A DNA stretch of 41,512 bases from an uncultured Mycobacterium sp. (GTDB lineage Bacteria > Actinomycetota > Actinomycetes > Mycobacteriales > Mycobacteriaceae), in assembly GCA_900078375.1 (NCBI GenBank), contig FLQS01000052.1, positions 1 to 41,512 of the forward strand, in the 5' to 3' direction. Position numbers and translations under genes: made by a program. This document shows positions 7,696-15,459 of this stretch, piece after piece; the first letter of the stretch is position 1; the number at the start of each line of letters is the position of its first letter. The notes under the pieces were generated by a model. That model had not been told where the DNA came from and made no database searches. It saw nothing but the letters and a program-made list of their open reading frames with translations.

Positions 7696-8481
7696 TCACT
7701 GCTGCGGCTCGCCGGCCAACCAGGTGCGGATTCGTTCGGCGACATCGGACCATCGGGGCTCCAGCATCATGACGTGCCCCATGTCGGGAAATATCTCCAT
7801 ATCTGCCTGGTAAATCTTCGCAACAGCAGCCGCGTCTCCGTCGACCCGTGAGCCGTCGCTTCCCGCGCCGAGAACAAGCAGCGGTGCTGTTATGTCGCGC
7901 GCATCGGGAAGTTGGTTCACCGTTTCTCGGGCAGCGCGCACGCTTTCCGGCTCGAGCCGGGAGGCGCACGATGTCACAGTGGACTCGGGCGTGTTGGCGC
8001 TGAACAGGAATTCACGGACCAAGGCCGGGGTGTCGAATAGATCGACTGGGTTGCCGAAGGCATTGCTGCGTAACACAAGCCACGGGTGACGGCGGAGCGC
8101 GTGGAGTACCCACCGTCGCAAGCCCTTTGGTGTACCGGGCGCCATGAGAATCCCGGCTGAGGCTCCATGCTTCGCAAGATAATTCAGTACGACCCAACAA
8201 CCCATCGAATGACCGATCAGGACCGGTGGAGAGCCCAGCTCGGCCGCAACAGCGTGTACGTCGTCTACATAGTCGGTAAGAGAACAATCTTTGAGAGGCT
8301 TGGACGAGCTGCTTGCACCGTGACCGCGAAGGCTCAGTGCGATGGCGCGGAAACCCTTGTCGGCGAAGAAGTCCAGGAAATGATCGTCCCAGATCCGTGC
8401 CGAGCTGCAAGCGCCGTGAACAAATAGCAGCGGCGCGTGGGGCGCAGTGGTGGTCGGCCCCTTGTCTATCAATTCAAGCAA
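7696..8481 (-). CDS. alpha/beta hydrolase
   Basis: A 261-aa alpha/beta-hydrolase-fold enzyme. LLFVHGACSSARIW (18-31) contains the HG oxyanion motif, GHSMGC (90-95) carries the nucleophile Ser92, the acid is probably Asp209 or Asp214 in GAGSDGSRVDGD, and His236 lies in DMGHVMML. The upstream in-frame sequence holds no ATG or GTG before a stop, so a TTG at 8481 is the most likely start, with another TTG at 8472 as the alternative. It is convergent with the MFS exporter, the two stops being directly adjacent. Substrate cannot be predicted. Confidence 0.85.
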   Translation of the reverse strand: MLELIDKGPTTTAPHAPLLFVHGACSSARIWDDHFLDFFADKGFRAIALSLRGHGASSSSKPLKDCSLTDYVDDVHAVAAELGSPPVLIGHSMGCWVVLNYLAKHGASAGILMAPGTPKGLRRWVLHALRRHPWLVLRSNAFGNPVDLFDTPALVREFLFSANTPESTVTSCASRLEPESVRAARETVNQLPDARDITAPLLVLGAGSDGSRVDGDAAAVAKIYQADMEIFPDMGHVMMLEPRWSDVAERIRTWLAGEPQQ

Positions 8482-8608
8482 TGGGTCACCCCTTCGAATC
8501 GGCCACGGGACTTGGCGTCGATCATTTCAGACGATTCGCGCTGGTCCGGCGATTTGTGGGGAGGCGGTGTGTGCGCGACCCACCCGGGCCGCTACGGCGG
8601 CGAGCCGG
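8482..8608. other. intergenic gap with possible gene remnant
   Basis: No intact gene is supported here. The plus strand around 8585-8649 reads GRYGGEPVTEDQAPVQATGE and then a stop, which resembles the end of the nearby exporter (SAGRYGGTTGDDEA), and the 16-mer CGGGCCGCTACGGCGG occurs both here and near 7655. It may be the tail of a lost paralogue or chance in GC-rich DNA. Confidence 0.3.
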
Positions 8609-8986
8609 TCACTGAGGACCAGGCGCCCGTGCAGGCGACGGGCGAGTAGCCACCGGCGGAGCGGTACCTTCGGCGACCCACCGGTGTAGCCGTCCGGCGG
8701 TGCGCCACATCGCGGCCTGCATCTCGTCGGGGCCTAATTCGTCTTGGGCACAGGCCTTGAGGCGATCGGAAACCCTGACCAGCGTGACAGCTGCCACCCG
8801 GGCGGTGCGGTCGCGGGAGGCCCGCATGCTCTGCGACATAGCCTCGCGCAGCTCGATGAGATCGCCGACCACCCGCGCACCTCCGGCGGGTCGTTCTCGG
8901 CGATATAGCTCGATGAGTGCGTCGATGCACGTCACCGTCTGGTGTGCGGTGCTTTTGGGAATCAGGATGTCGATGTCCGAACTCAC
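8609..8986 (-). CDS. hypothetical protein, mostly helical
   Basis: A 125-aa reading frame with protein-like composition: an N-terminal segment (MSSDIDILIPKSTAHQTV) followed by probable amphipathic helices (CIDALIELYRRE, DLIELREAMSQSMRASRDRTARVAAVTLVRVSDRLKACA split over about 20-85) and a proline/alanine-rich tail. I recognise no family. GTG 8986 is the only sensible start; the ribosome binding site is weak. It is on the same strand as the next two upstream genes, with 58 bp to the neighbour. An antisense frame (8700-9023) has poorer composition, rich in Ser and Arg. Confidence 0.55.
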   Translation of the reverse strand: MSSDIDILIPKSTAHQTVTCIDALIELYRRERPAGGARVVGDLIELREAMSQSMRASRDRTARVAAVTLVRVSDRLKACAQDELGPDEMQAAMWRTAGRLHRWVAEGTAPPVATRPSPARAPGPQ

Positions 8987-9044
8987 CAGCCCAGCCCAGC
9001 ATGTCAGGACGAACGGATCATGACGAGCCGAGAACGGCCCGGGT

Positions 9045-9386
9045 TCACCAATCCGAACGGCCGACCAGAATGAGATCGTTCAGCGCGAACGCCGGCACAG
9101 CCAGTGCATCGGAAAGTTGAGCCGCATACGACCGGGCGATCCGGGGGCCGTCGCGCTGTTCATCGAAATCGCCGGTCAAGTCGACGGCGATCCGGCAACC
9201 GAATGTGTCGCCGGCCTCTACGACCTCAACGCGAAGCACTCCAGCGGGCACCGGCAGCTTCTTCGCGGCGGCACGCACGTGCTCCACGGTGGCTGCCCAA
9301 TCGACGTAGACCGACACAAACGACACCATCCTGACGATGGTGGTTCCGGTCATCGGGGATCGCCACTCGAATCGCCCAATGTTCAC
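9045..9386 (-). CDS. hypothetical protein, small alpha/beta
   Basis: A 113-aa frame with alternating strand and helix character (VSFVSVYVDWAATVEHVRAA, GVLRVEVVEAG, CRIAVDL) and an acidic, Arg-containing middle. I recognise no family. GTG 9386 is the longest start; ATG 9353 (MTGTTIV) is as likely, since neither has a strong ribosome binding site. It lies 21 bp downstream of the DUF6159 gene on the same strand, so the two may be cotranscribed. Function unknown. Confidence 0.55.
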   Translation of the reverse strand: MNIGRFEWRSPMTGTTIVRMVSFVSVYVDWAATVEHVRAAAKKLPVPAGVLRVEVVEAGDTFGCRIAVDLTGDFDEQRDGPRIARSYAAQLSDALAVPAFALNDLILVGRSDW

Positions 9387-9407
9387 CTGCCGGCAATGGT
9401 GGGCAGC

Positions 9408-10301
9408 TCACTTGCTCCTGAACGATGTCTGCAGCAGGGTCGCGTCCATGTGGCTGGGCGGGACACCGGTGGTGGCATAGACGTATACCGCGGCGCGGAA
9501 AATCGAACCGAGCGCGGTGAAGACGACGATCAGCGCCAGCACGTAGAGCACCGCGACCGCGACGACCGTCCCCGCGACGGCCCCGCTGGCGACGCTGCCG
9601 CCGGCACTGGCGGCGCCACCGGCCAGCATCACCCCGAGGGCAATGAGCGCGATCAGCGGAAGCGCGAACAAGAACGAGATGAGGCCGAGTCCGCCTGAAC
9701 CGGCCAGGGACTCACCCCAGGTGCGGCGCAGGATGCCCGACGAACGCTTGATCGCCTTGACCGGCCCGACCCCGTCGGTGACGAGCACCGGGACAACGAA
9801 ATAGGTGGCGACTCCCCACACCGCGCTGAAGATTCCGGCCAGCAGATCCCCGAAGAACCCGAGCTTGTCGGTCAGCAGTGACTGCAGGGCCTGCAAGATC
9901 ACCCCGACGGTGGCAGCGACCAGCGACCAACCGAGGATCTGCGGTAGACGCTTGGCCGCGGCGGCGAATCCCGAACCGATTGTCGGCGGTTGGCCGGCGA
10001 AACTCTGCAGGGCGCACGAGATCAGCGCGGCGTTGCAGAACACCACGACGAACGTGCACAGGAAATACCAGACAAACAACGCGACGTAGACGATCGACTC
10101 GACCGCCTTGTCGGAGAGGTTCATTCCGGCACCGGCCAGCGCGCCCACTCCCGTCGGGATGATGAGCACAGCGCTCACCGCGATCAGTGCGATACCGGAG
10201 AGCACCGGGAACAGTGCCAGTTTCGGATAGGCCTTCAGGACCGACCAACTCGCACCGGCCATGCTCCAACCGCGCTTGAACGACTCGAACATCCTGGCCA
10301 C
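9408..10301 (-). CDS. DUF6159-type multi-pass membrane protein
   Basis: A 297-aa integral membrane protein. The N-terminus (FESFKRGWSMAGASWSVLKAYPKLALFP) and the central KRSSGILRRTWGESLAGSGG are hallmarks of the DUF6159 family. About six hydrophobic segments can be seen: residues around 30-50, 68-95, 125-145, 155-175, 205-230 and 238-270. Its biochemical role is unknown. ATG 10301 follows about 90 bp of intergenic DNA divergent from the oxidoreductase gene, where promoters for both should lie. Confidence 0.8.
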   Translation of the reverse strand: MARMFESFKRGWSMAGASWSVLKAYPKLALFPVLSGIALIAVSAVLIIPTGVGALAGAGMNLSDKAVESIVYVALFVWYFLCTFVVVFCNAALISCALQSFAGQPPTIGSGFAAAAKRLPQILGWSLVAATVGVILQALQSLLTDKLGFFGDLLAGIFSAVWGVATYFVVPVLVTDGVGPVKAIKRSSGILRRTWGESLAGSGGLGLISFLFALPLIALIALGVMLAGGAASAGGSVASGAVAGTVVAVAVLYVLALIVVFTALGSIFRAAVYVYATTGVPPSHMDATLLQTSFRSK

Positions 10302-10392
10302 CTTGTCTGAAGCCGATGTGTCGGGGACACCGTAGCGCGGACTGTCTCATCTGGGCTCCAAACCCGCGCCGCCTTCGGTAGCTTCACTGTCC

Positions 10393-11412
10393 GTGCCCGT
10401 GCTGACGAACCGCCAGATCCTGCTGCGCCGCCGCCCCTCGGGGCTGGTGCAACCCACCGACACCGAGTTGGTCGCCGCTGTCGCACCCGAGCTCGCCGAG
10501 GGCGAGGCGCTGCTGCGCACGACCTACGTGGGCCTGGACGCCGCCGTCCGGACGTGGCTCGACGACCAGCCGAGCTACCTGCCGCCCGTGCAGCTCGGCG
10601 AGGTCATCCGCGCCGCGGGGATCGGCGAGGTCGTCGAATCGCGGTGTGAAGCGTTCAGCGTCGGCGACATCGTCACCACCCTCACCGGCTTTCAGGACTA
10701 CGCGATCATCCGCGACGATCTGTTCAGCACGCCCATCCCGGGCGAGACCGACCAACTGGCCATCATGAGTGTGTACGGGCCGACCGGCGCCACAGCGTAT
10801 TTCGGCATGACCGATATCGGCCGGCCGCGGGAAGGGGAGACGGTGGTGGTGTCGGCGGCCGCCGGAGCCACCGGATCGGTCGCCGGTCAGATCGCCAAGA
10901 TCGCCGGTGCCCGCGTCGTCGGCATCGCCGGCGGACCGGACAAGTGCCGGGCGGTGGTCGAGGACTTCGGCTTCGACGCCTGCATCGACTACAAGCACGA
11001 CGACATCCCCGCCGCTCTGAAGGCGCACTGCCCCAAGGGCGTCAACGTCTACTTCGACAACGTCGGCGGCCCGATCCTGAACGCGGTGCTGGGCCGGCTG
11101 GCCCCCAAGGCCCGGGTGGTGCTGTGCGGTGTCATCTCCAGCTACCTCACCGGCGAGCATCCCGGGCCCGCCAACTACGTCAATCTGCTCGCCAAGACTG
11201 CCTCGATGCAGGGGTTCAACGCCCTGGACATGTGGGGCCGCTTCGACGAGGCCTTCGCCGATCTGCGCCGCTGGGAATCCGAAGGCAAGCTGGTGCACCG
11301 CGAGACCGTCTTCGACGGGCTGGAATCCTGCGTCGACGCGCTCAACGGGCTGTTCACCGGCGCCAACGTCGGCAAGATGCTGGTGAAAGTCAGCGAACCG
11401 TCACGCGTCTGA
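10393..11412 (+). CDS. MDR-family NADPH-dependent oxidoreductase
   Basis: A 339-aa medium-chain dehydrogenase/reductase of the prostaglandin/leukotriene reductase (CurA/YfmJ) subgroup, which reduces conjugated double bonds of enones with NADPH. The start LTNRQILLRRRPSGLVQPTD is typical, as are GEVIRAAGIGEVVES, YGPTGATAYFGMTDIGRP, the nucleotide-binding AAAGATGSVAGQIAK and VYFDNVGGPILNAVL. No zinc-binding cysteine pattern is present, as expected for this subgroup. Start is GTG 10393. It is divergent from the DUF6159 gene and convergent with xthA (12 bp between stops). Physiological substrate unknown. Confidence 0.9.
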   Translation: MPVLTNRQILLRRRPSGLVQPTDTELVAAVAPELAEGEALLRTTYVGLDAAVRTWLDDQPSYLPPVQLGEVIRAAGIGEVVESRCEAFSVGDIVTTLTGFQDYAIIRDDLFSTPIPGETDQLAIMSVYGPTGATAYFGMTDIGRPREGETVVVSAAAGATGSVAGQIAKIAGARVVGIAGGPDKCRAVVEDFGFDACIDYKHDDIPAALKAHCPKGVNVYFDNVGGPILNAVLGRLAPKARVVLCGVISSYLTGEHPGPANYVNLLAKTASMQGFNALDMWGRFDEAFADLRRWESEGKLVHRETVFDGLESCVDALNGLFTGANVGKMLVKVSEPSRV

Positions 11413-11424
11413 GGACGTTGCGGC

Positions 11425-12255
11425 TCAGCGGCGCAGATCGACCAGCACCGGCGCGTGATCGCTGGGCGCGGGATCGCCCTTCTTGCCCGGACGGCGTTCG
11501 TCCTTGACGATCTCGGCGTGCGTCACCCGCTCCGCCAGACCCGGTGAGCCGAGGATGAAGTCGATGCGCATACCGCGGCGCTTCTGGAAGGCCAGCTGGG
11601 TGTAGTCCCAATAGGTGTACACCCCCGGGCCGGGCGTATACGGGCGCACCACGTCGGTGAACTGGGTGTCGACGAATGCGTTGAACGCCTTGCGTTCTGG
11701 CTCCGAGACGTGCGTGGCACCGTCGAACGCCGCGATATCCCAGACGTCCTCGTCGGTGGGTGCGATGTTCCAATCACCGACCAGGGCGATCGGCGCCAAG
11801 GGATCGTGCTGCAGCCAAGACTCGGCGGTGTTGCGAAGGGCGGCAAGCCATTCCAGCTTGTACTGATAGTGCGGATCGGCCAGGGTGCGGCCATTGGGTA
11901 CGTAGAGACTCCACACCCGGACACCGGCGCAGGTGGCGGCCAGCGCGCGAGCCTCGGCCTTGGCGTCGGTCCCGTCCTTGCTCCACGACGGCTGGCCGTC
12001 GAAACCGACCTCGACATCGTCGAAGCCGACCCGGGAGGCGATCGCCACCCCGTTCCACTGATTGAACCCGCAGTGCACCACCTCGTAGCCGGCTTCGAGG
12101 AACGGCATCGTGGGGAACTGGTCGTCGGCGCACTTGGTTTCCTGCATGGCCAGCACGTCGACATCACCGCGCTGCAGCCAGCCGACGACCCGGTCCACCC
12201 TGGTGCGAATCGAATTCACATTCCAGGTGGCAAGGCGCAGGACGTCGTCAGGCAT
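11425..12255 (-). CDS. xthA: exodeoxyribonuclease III (AP endonuclease)
   Basis: A 276-aa enzyme of the exonuclease/endonuclease/phosphatase fold that cuts at abasic sites and trims 3' ends in base excision repair. Family motifs are complete: ATWNVNSIRTR (N12), MQETK (Glu39), SLYVPNG, VGDWNIAPTD, RGMRIDFILGS and the final SDHAPV with the catalytic His. ATG 12255 lies 3 bp after the stop of the GNAT gene, so it is the last gene of def-GNAT-xthA, an order remembered from M. tuberculosis (Rv0429c-Rv0427c). Confidence 0.96.
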   Translation of the reverse strand: MPDDVLRLATWNVNSIRTRVDRVVGWLQRGDVDVLAMQETKCADDQFPTMPFLEAGYEVVHCGFNQWNGVAIASRVGFDDVEVGFDGQPSWSKDGTDAKAEARALAATCAGVRVWSLYVPNGRTLADPHYQYKLEWLAALRNTAESWLQHDPLAPIALVGDWNIAPTDEDVWDIAAFDGATHVSEPERKAFNAFVDTQFTDVVRPYTPGPGVYTYWDYTQLAFQKRRGMRIDFILGSPGLAERVTHAEIVKDERRPGKKGDPAPSDHAPVLVDLRR

Positions 12256-12258
12256 GGG

Positions 12259-13173
12259 CTACAGGGTACGTGCGGTCAACGACCGGGCATCGACGTAGCG
12301 ATGGTGATGGTGCAGCCGGAAGCCGAGCGAGTGATACAGCATGACCGCGCTGCTGTTTTCGCTCAGTACCTGCACGTACGCCCGGGTCGCGCCCTGCTGC
12401 CCACCCCAGCCCAGCAGAGTCAGGCACAGCCGGCGGGCATGTCCTTGCCTGCGCTGGTCGGCACCGACGTGCACCGCCGAGATCCCCAGCCAGCGGGTGC
12501 CGTCCGGCGCCGTCGTCACCGCCCCGCGGCCCACCGCGGCGGTAGCAAGCGAGGCGAACACCACCTCGCCGTCGACGACGGCCGTCAGCACCTCGGCTGG
12601 AACGTCGCGCTCATAGCCGGTCAGCCACGCCGCATCCGGAGTACTGCTCAGCGCTACCGCCGGATCTGATTCGGCATCGGTGAGGTCGGCGAGGTCGGTG
12701 ACCATGACCCGCGTGTGCTTGATGCCGTCCGCGCGAATCGGCAGTAGCCGCTCCGGCAGCGCCAGCCACGGTGGCAGCCCCCGCTGCCGATACCAGTCGA
12801 CGATCGGTGGCAGCGCCGCGATGGTGGCCGAGAAGTCGAGTGGCACAGCTGAGTTGGCCCTGCTGGTGTACCCGCCGCCGGCCCGCAGCAGCCAACCGTC
12901 CTGCCAGTGCTGTTCAGTACCCGGCCAGGCCAGCGCCGCCGCGTGCTCCAGCGCCCGGATCTCGGAGGTCCGCACCGGAACCACGCTGAGCTCACGCACC
13001 GCCACCACATCGGCGGGGGAGACCTCGACCAGTCCGTCTGATTTGGTGCGCAGCACGATCACCGGATCAACGGTCTGGATTTCGCCGATCACGTCGGTCA
13101 TCGCGTGCGCCGTCCCCCCAGGCAAGCGGTAGCGGATGCTCACCCGGCTGCCGACTGGCGGCAGGCTGGCCAT
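12259..13173 (-). CDS. GNAT-family N-acetyltransferase (Rv0428c-like)
   Basis: A 304-aa protein with a C-terminal GNAT domain: the acetyl-CoA loop ISAVHVGADQRRQGHARRLC (about 239-258) is followed by AYVQVLSENSSAVMLYHSLGF, the usual substrate-side strand and helix. The N-terminal 65 residues (VGSRVSIRYRLPGG, DVIGEIQTVDPVIVLRTKSDGLVEVSPADVV) look like a small beta-barrel. The end contains LHHHHRYVDAR. The M. tuberculosis homologue Rv0428c has, as I recall, been linked to acetylation of the nucleoid protein HU; that role here is inference. It starts 4 bp after the def stop. Confidence 0.88.
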   Translation of the reverse strand: MASLPPVGSRVSIRYRLPGGTAHAMTDVIGEIQTVDPVIVLRTKSDGLVEVSPADVVAVRELSVVPVRTSEIRALEHAAALAWPGTEQHWQDGWLLRAGGGYTSRANSAVPLDFSATIAALPPIVDWYRQRGLPPWLALPERLLPIRADGIKHTRVMVTDLADLTDAESDPAVALSSTPDAAWLTGYERDVPAEVLTAVVDGEVVFASLATAAVGRGAVTTAPDGTRWLGISAVHVGADQRRQGHARRLCLTLLGWGGQQGATRAYVQVLSENSSAVMLYHSLGFRLHHHHRYVDARSLTARTL

Positions 13174-13177
13174 CGGC

Positions 13178-13771
13178 TCAGTGGCCGAACGGGTCGGGCA
13201 CCTGACCGGGTGTCCACGACAGGCCGGGCACGCCCCAGCCGTTGGCCTTCACGGTGCGCTTGGCCGCACGGGCGTGCCGGCCGATCAAATGGTCGACGTA
13301 GAGAAACCCGTCGAGGTGCCCGGTTTCGTGCTGCAGCATCCGGGCGAACAGGTCGTGGCCCTCCAAGGTGATGGCGTTGCCATCGGCGTCCAAACCGGTC
13401 ACCCGCGCCCACTTCGCCCGACCGCGGGGAAACGATTCGCCGGGCACCGACAGGCAACCCTCGTCGTCGTCGTCCGGGTCGGGCATGGTCTCGGGGATCT
13501 CCGAGGTCTCCAGGACCGGATTGATCACCACGCCGCGATGGCGGGTGGTCTTGCCGCGCTCATCGGCGCAGTCGTAGACGAAGAGCCGCAGCCCAACTCC
13601 GATTTGGTTGGCCGCCAGCCCGACTCCGTTGGCCGCATCCATCGTGTCGTACATATCCTTGATCAGATCGGCCAGATCTTCGGGCAGCGACCCGTCGACC
13701 CCGACCGGCACCGGTTGGGTCGGCGTGTGCAGAACGGGATCACCCAGAATCACTATTGGTCTCACTGCCAT
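13178..13771 (-). CDS. def: peptide deformylase
   Basis: Def removes the formyl group from the first methionine of new proteins, using a bound Fe2+ or Zn2+. The 197-aa product has all three family motifs: GVGLAANQIG (49-58), EGCLSVPG with metal ligand Cys106, and QHETGHLDG with His148, Glu149 and His152. HETGH is a variant of the usual HExxH, and the long insert ETSEIPETMPDPDDDDEG before motif 2 fits mycobacterial Def. ATG 13771 gives the expected N-terminus MAVRPI; a TTG three codons upstream is less likely. It is first in def-GNAT-xthA. Confidence 0.97.
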   Translation of the reverse strand: MAVRPIVILGDPVLHTPTQPVPVGVDGSLPEDLADLIKDMYDTMDAANGVGLAANQIGVGLRLFVYDCADERGKTTRHRGVVINPVLETSEIPETMPDPDDDDEGCLSVPGESFPRGRAKWARVTGLDADGNAITLEGHDLFARMLQHETGHLDGFLYVDHLIGRHARAAKRTVKANGWGVPGLSWTPGQVPDPFGH

Positions 13772-13822
13772 GATCGGCAAGCTTAAGTCAGCCGACGCGC
13801 GGGCTTGGCTGCCGTCCCAACT

Positions 13823-13846
13823 CGCTCAATCGTGATTGAATGAGCG
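13823..13846. promoter_or_regulatory. nested palindromes in the def / DUF3263 divergent region
   Basis: TCAATC (13826-13831) and GATTGA (13834-13839) are perfect arms around GT. The same stretch also allows CGCTCA (13823-13828) to match TGAGCG (13841-13846). The site lies between the divergently transcribed def and DUF3263 genes and could be an operator serving either or both. No cognate regulator is identified. Confidence 0.45.
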
Positions 13847-13897
13847 CCGAGCACAGGGATGTCTTCTCAGGGTCTTCGAAAGGGTCAGTAGATCGAA

Positions 13898-14206
13898 ATG
13901 GACGGCGCCATGGCACGGGCCGAGCGGTCCAATGACGACGCTGACCTTCCCGATGGGTTGACTCGCCGCGAATACGACGTCCTGGCCTTCGAACGGCAAT
14001 GGTGGAAGTACGCCGGCGCCAAGGAAGAGGCCATCAAGGAACTCTTCTCGATGTCGGCCACCCGCTATTACCAGGTGTTGAACGCCCTTGTTGACCGCCC
14101 CGAGGCGCTCGCGGCCGATCCGATGCTGGTCAAGCGGCTGCGACGGCTGCGGGCGAGCCGTCAGAAGGCCCGCGCTGCCCGGCGGCTCGGCTTCGAGGTT
14201 CCCTGA
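13898..14206 (+). CDS. DUF3263 protein (Rv0430-like)
   Basis: A 102-aa cytoplasmic protein almost entirely occupied by a DUF3263 domain: LTRREYDVLAFERQWWKYAGAKEEAIKELFSMSATRYYQVLNALVD split over about 22-67, with a helix-turn-helix-like layout, then a strongly basic tail (KRLRRLRASRQKARAARRLGF) that could bind nucleic acid. Size and start (MDGAMARAERS) match the remembered M. tuberculosis Rv0430. It precedes the LytR_C gene on the same strand, as in that species. Function not established; a regulatory role is inferred from the fold and the basic tail. Confidence 0.88.
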   Translation: MDGAMARAERSNDDADLPDGLTRREYDVLAFERQWWKYAGAKEEAIKELFSMSATRYYQVLNALVDRPEALAADPMLVKRLRRLRASRQKARAARRLGFEVP

Positions 14207-14246
14207 TTTTTCGGGTTAACGGCCGCCGCTGGTTACAGTGGGCGCG

Positions 14247-14708
14247 ATGAACGACCGCGTACCTGACTCCTCCGGACTGCCGCTTCGGGCCATGGTGATG
14301 GTGCTGCTGTTCCTCGGCGTGATTTTCCTGCTGGTCGGTTTCCAGGCCATGGGCTCGGGCAGCGACAGCAGCAGCGACGACACCTCGGTCCGCACCGTCA
14401 CCACCACGACCACCAAGACCTCGGCCGCTCCGGCGCCCAAGGCCGACGTGCGGGTGTTCAACGTCGGTCAAGGCGAAGGCGCTGCCAGTCGTATCGGCGA
14501 CCGGCTGCGCGAGGCCGGCTGGAACGTCACTGACACCAGCAACCTCGAGGTGCCCGCGCTGCCCGCGACGACGGTGTACTACGGCACGACCGAGGGCGAG
14601 CAGGCCGCCGCCGAGGCGGTCGCCAAGGTGCTGAACGCGCCGGTGGCACCCAGAACTCCAGAAATTGCCGAGCAGCCACCGGGCGTCATCGTTTTGGTGA
14701 CCGGATAG
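14247..14708 (+). CDS. LytR_C-domain membrane-anchored protein (Rv0431-like)
   Basis: A 153-aa protein with one N-terminal membrane anchor (LRAMVMVLLFLGVIFLLVGFQAM split around residues 12-34), a Ser/Thr-rich linker (SDSSSDDTSVRTVTTTTTK) and a C-terminal LytR_C domain starting at KADVRVFNVGQGEGAASRIGDRLREAGW. It corresponds to Rv0431, the tuberculin-related peptide, and should face the cell wall. ATG 14247 is preferred over GTG 14238 because TACAGT (14234-14239) ends 7 bp upstream, the spacing of a leaderless mycobacterial promoter, which would place transcription start at the ATG. Confidence 0.85.
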   Translation: MNDRVPDSSGLPLRAMVMVLLFLGVIFLLVGFQAMGSGSDSSSDDTSVRTVTTTTTKTSAAPAPKADVRVFNVGQGEGAASRIGDRLREAGWNVTDTSNLEVPALPATTVYYGTTEGEQAAAEAVAKVLNAPVAPRTPEIAEQPPGVIVLVTG

Positions 14709-14718
14709 GCTTCTACAC

Positions 14719-15459
14719 ATGGTCAAGCCTGTGAGCCCCTTGAGAACTGCCGCCGCCGTCTTGTTCGTTGCTCCCGTCGCGTTGCTGAGCGCTTGCAGCC
14801 CCAATGAGCCGATCGCATCGCAGCCCGGCACTGCGCCGGCGATCTGGACCGGGTCTCCGGCTCCGGCCGCCGGGGGCTCAGAATCGCACGGCTCACCCGA
14901 GGCATCGCACGGTGCGCCGGAGGCGCCGGCCAGCCAGGGTGACACCCTGACCGCGCAGCTGAAAACCGCCGATGGCACTCAGGTCGCCGCGGCCACCTTC
15001 GAATTCCAGGACGGCTTCGCCACGGTCACCGTGCAGACCACCGGCACCGGCAAGCTGACGCCAGGCTTCCACGGCCTGCACCTGCACTCGGTCGCCAAGT
15101 GCGAGGCCAACTCCGTCGCCCCGGCCGGCGGCGCGCCCGGTGACTTCCTGTCGGCCGGCGGCCACTTCCAGGCCAGCGGGCATACCGGACATCCGGCCAG
15201 CGGTGATCTGGCCTCATTGCAGGTACGCGAGGACGGCGCCGCGTTGCTGGTGACCACGACCACCGCGTTCACCAAGCAGGACCTGCTCGGTGGCAACGGC
15301 ACAGCGATCATCATCCACGCGGGTTCCGACAACTTCGCCAACATTCCGCCGGAGCGCTACCAGCAGACCAATGGCGGCGCGCCGGGTCCGGACGAAACCA
15401 CCATGGCCACCGGCGACGCGGGCAAGCGGGTGGCGTGCGGTGTCGTCGGCACCGGCTAA
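14719..15459 (+). CDS. sodC: periplasmic Cu superoxide dismutase, lipoprotein
   Basis: A 246-aa secreted superoxide dismutase protecting the envelope from extracellular superoxide. The signal peptide ends in lipobox LLSAC with acylated Cys26, followed by a Pro/Ser/Ala-rich linker to about residue 75. The dismutase domain carries copper ligands His121 and His123 (HLH), His149 (GGHF) and His200 (IIIHAG), and the disulfide cysteines Cys128 and Cys240. Zinc-loop residues (GHTGHPASGDL, 154-164) are partly present; the M. tuberculosis enzyme is known to work without zinc, and I cannot tell here. TAGGCT (14706-14711) ends 7 bp before the ATG, consistent with a leaderless transcript. It overlaps the next gene by 20 bp. 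Confidence 0.96.
   Translation: MVKPVSPLRTAAAVLFVAPVALLSACSPNEPIASQPGTAPAIWTGSPAPAAGGSESHGSPEASHGAPEAPASQGDTLTAQLKTADGTQVAAATFEFQDGFATVTVQTTGTGKLTPGFHGLHLHSVAKCEANSVAPAGGAPGDFLSAGGHFQASGHTGHPASGDLASLQVREDGAALLVTTTTAFTKQDLLGGNGTAIIIHAGSDNFANIPPERYQQTNGGAPGPDETTMATGDAGKRVACGVVGTG

Noticed and set aside
8700..9023. plus-strand 107-codon frame
   Set aside because: Ser/Arg-rich, antisense to the better-composed 125-aa frame on the minus strand.
11408..11430. terminator between the MDR gene and xthA
   Set aside because: Only a weak CTGAG/CTCAG pairing can be drawn, with no T tract.
15290..15439. 50-residue N-terminal extension of the YbdK-type ligase
   Set aside because: Ser/Arg/Pro-rich out-of-phase reading of sodC; the ligase domain begins just after GTG 15440.
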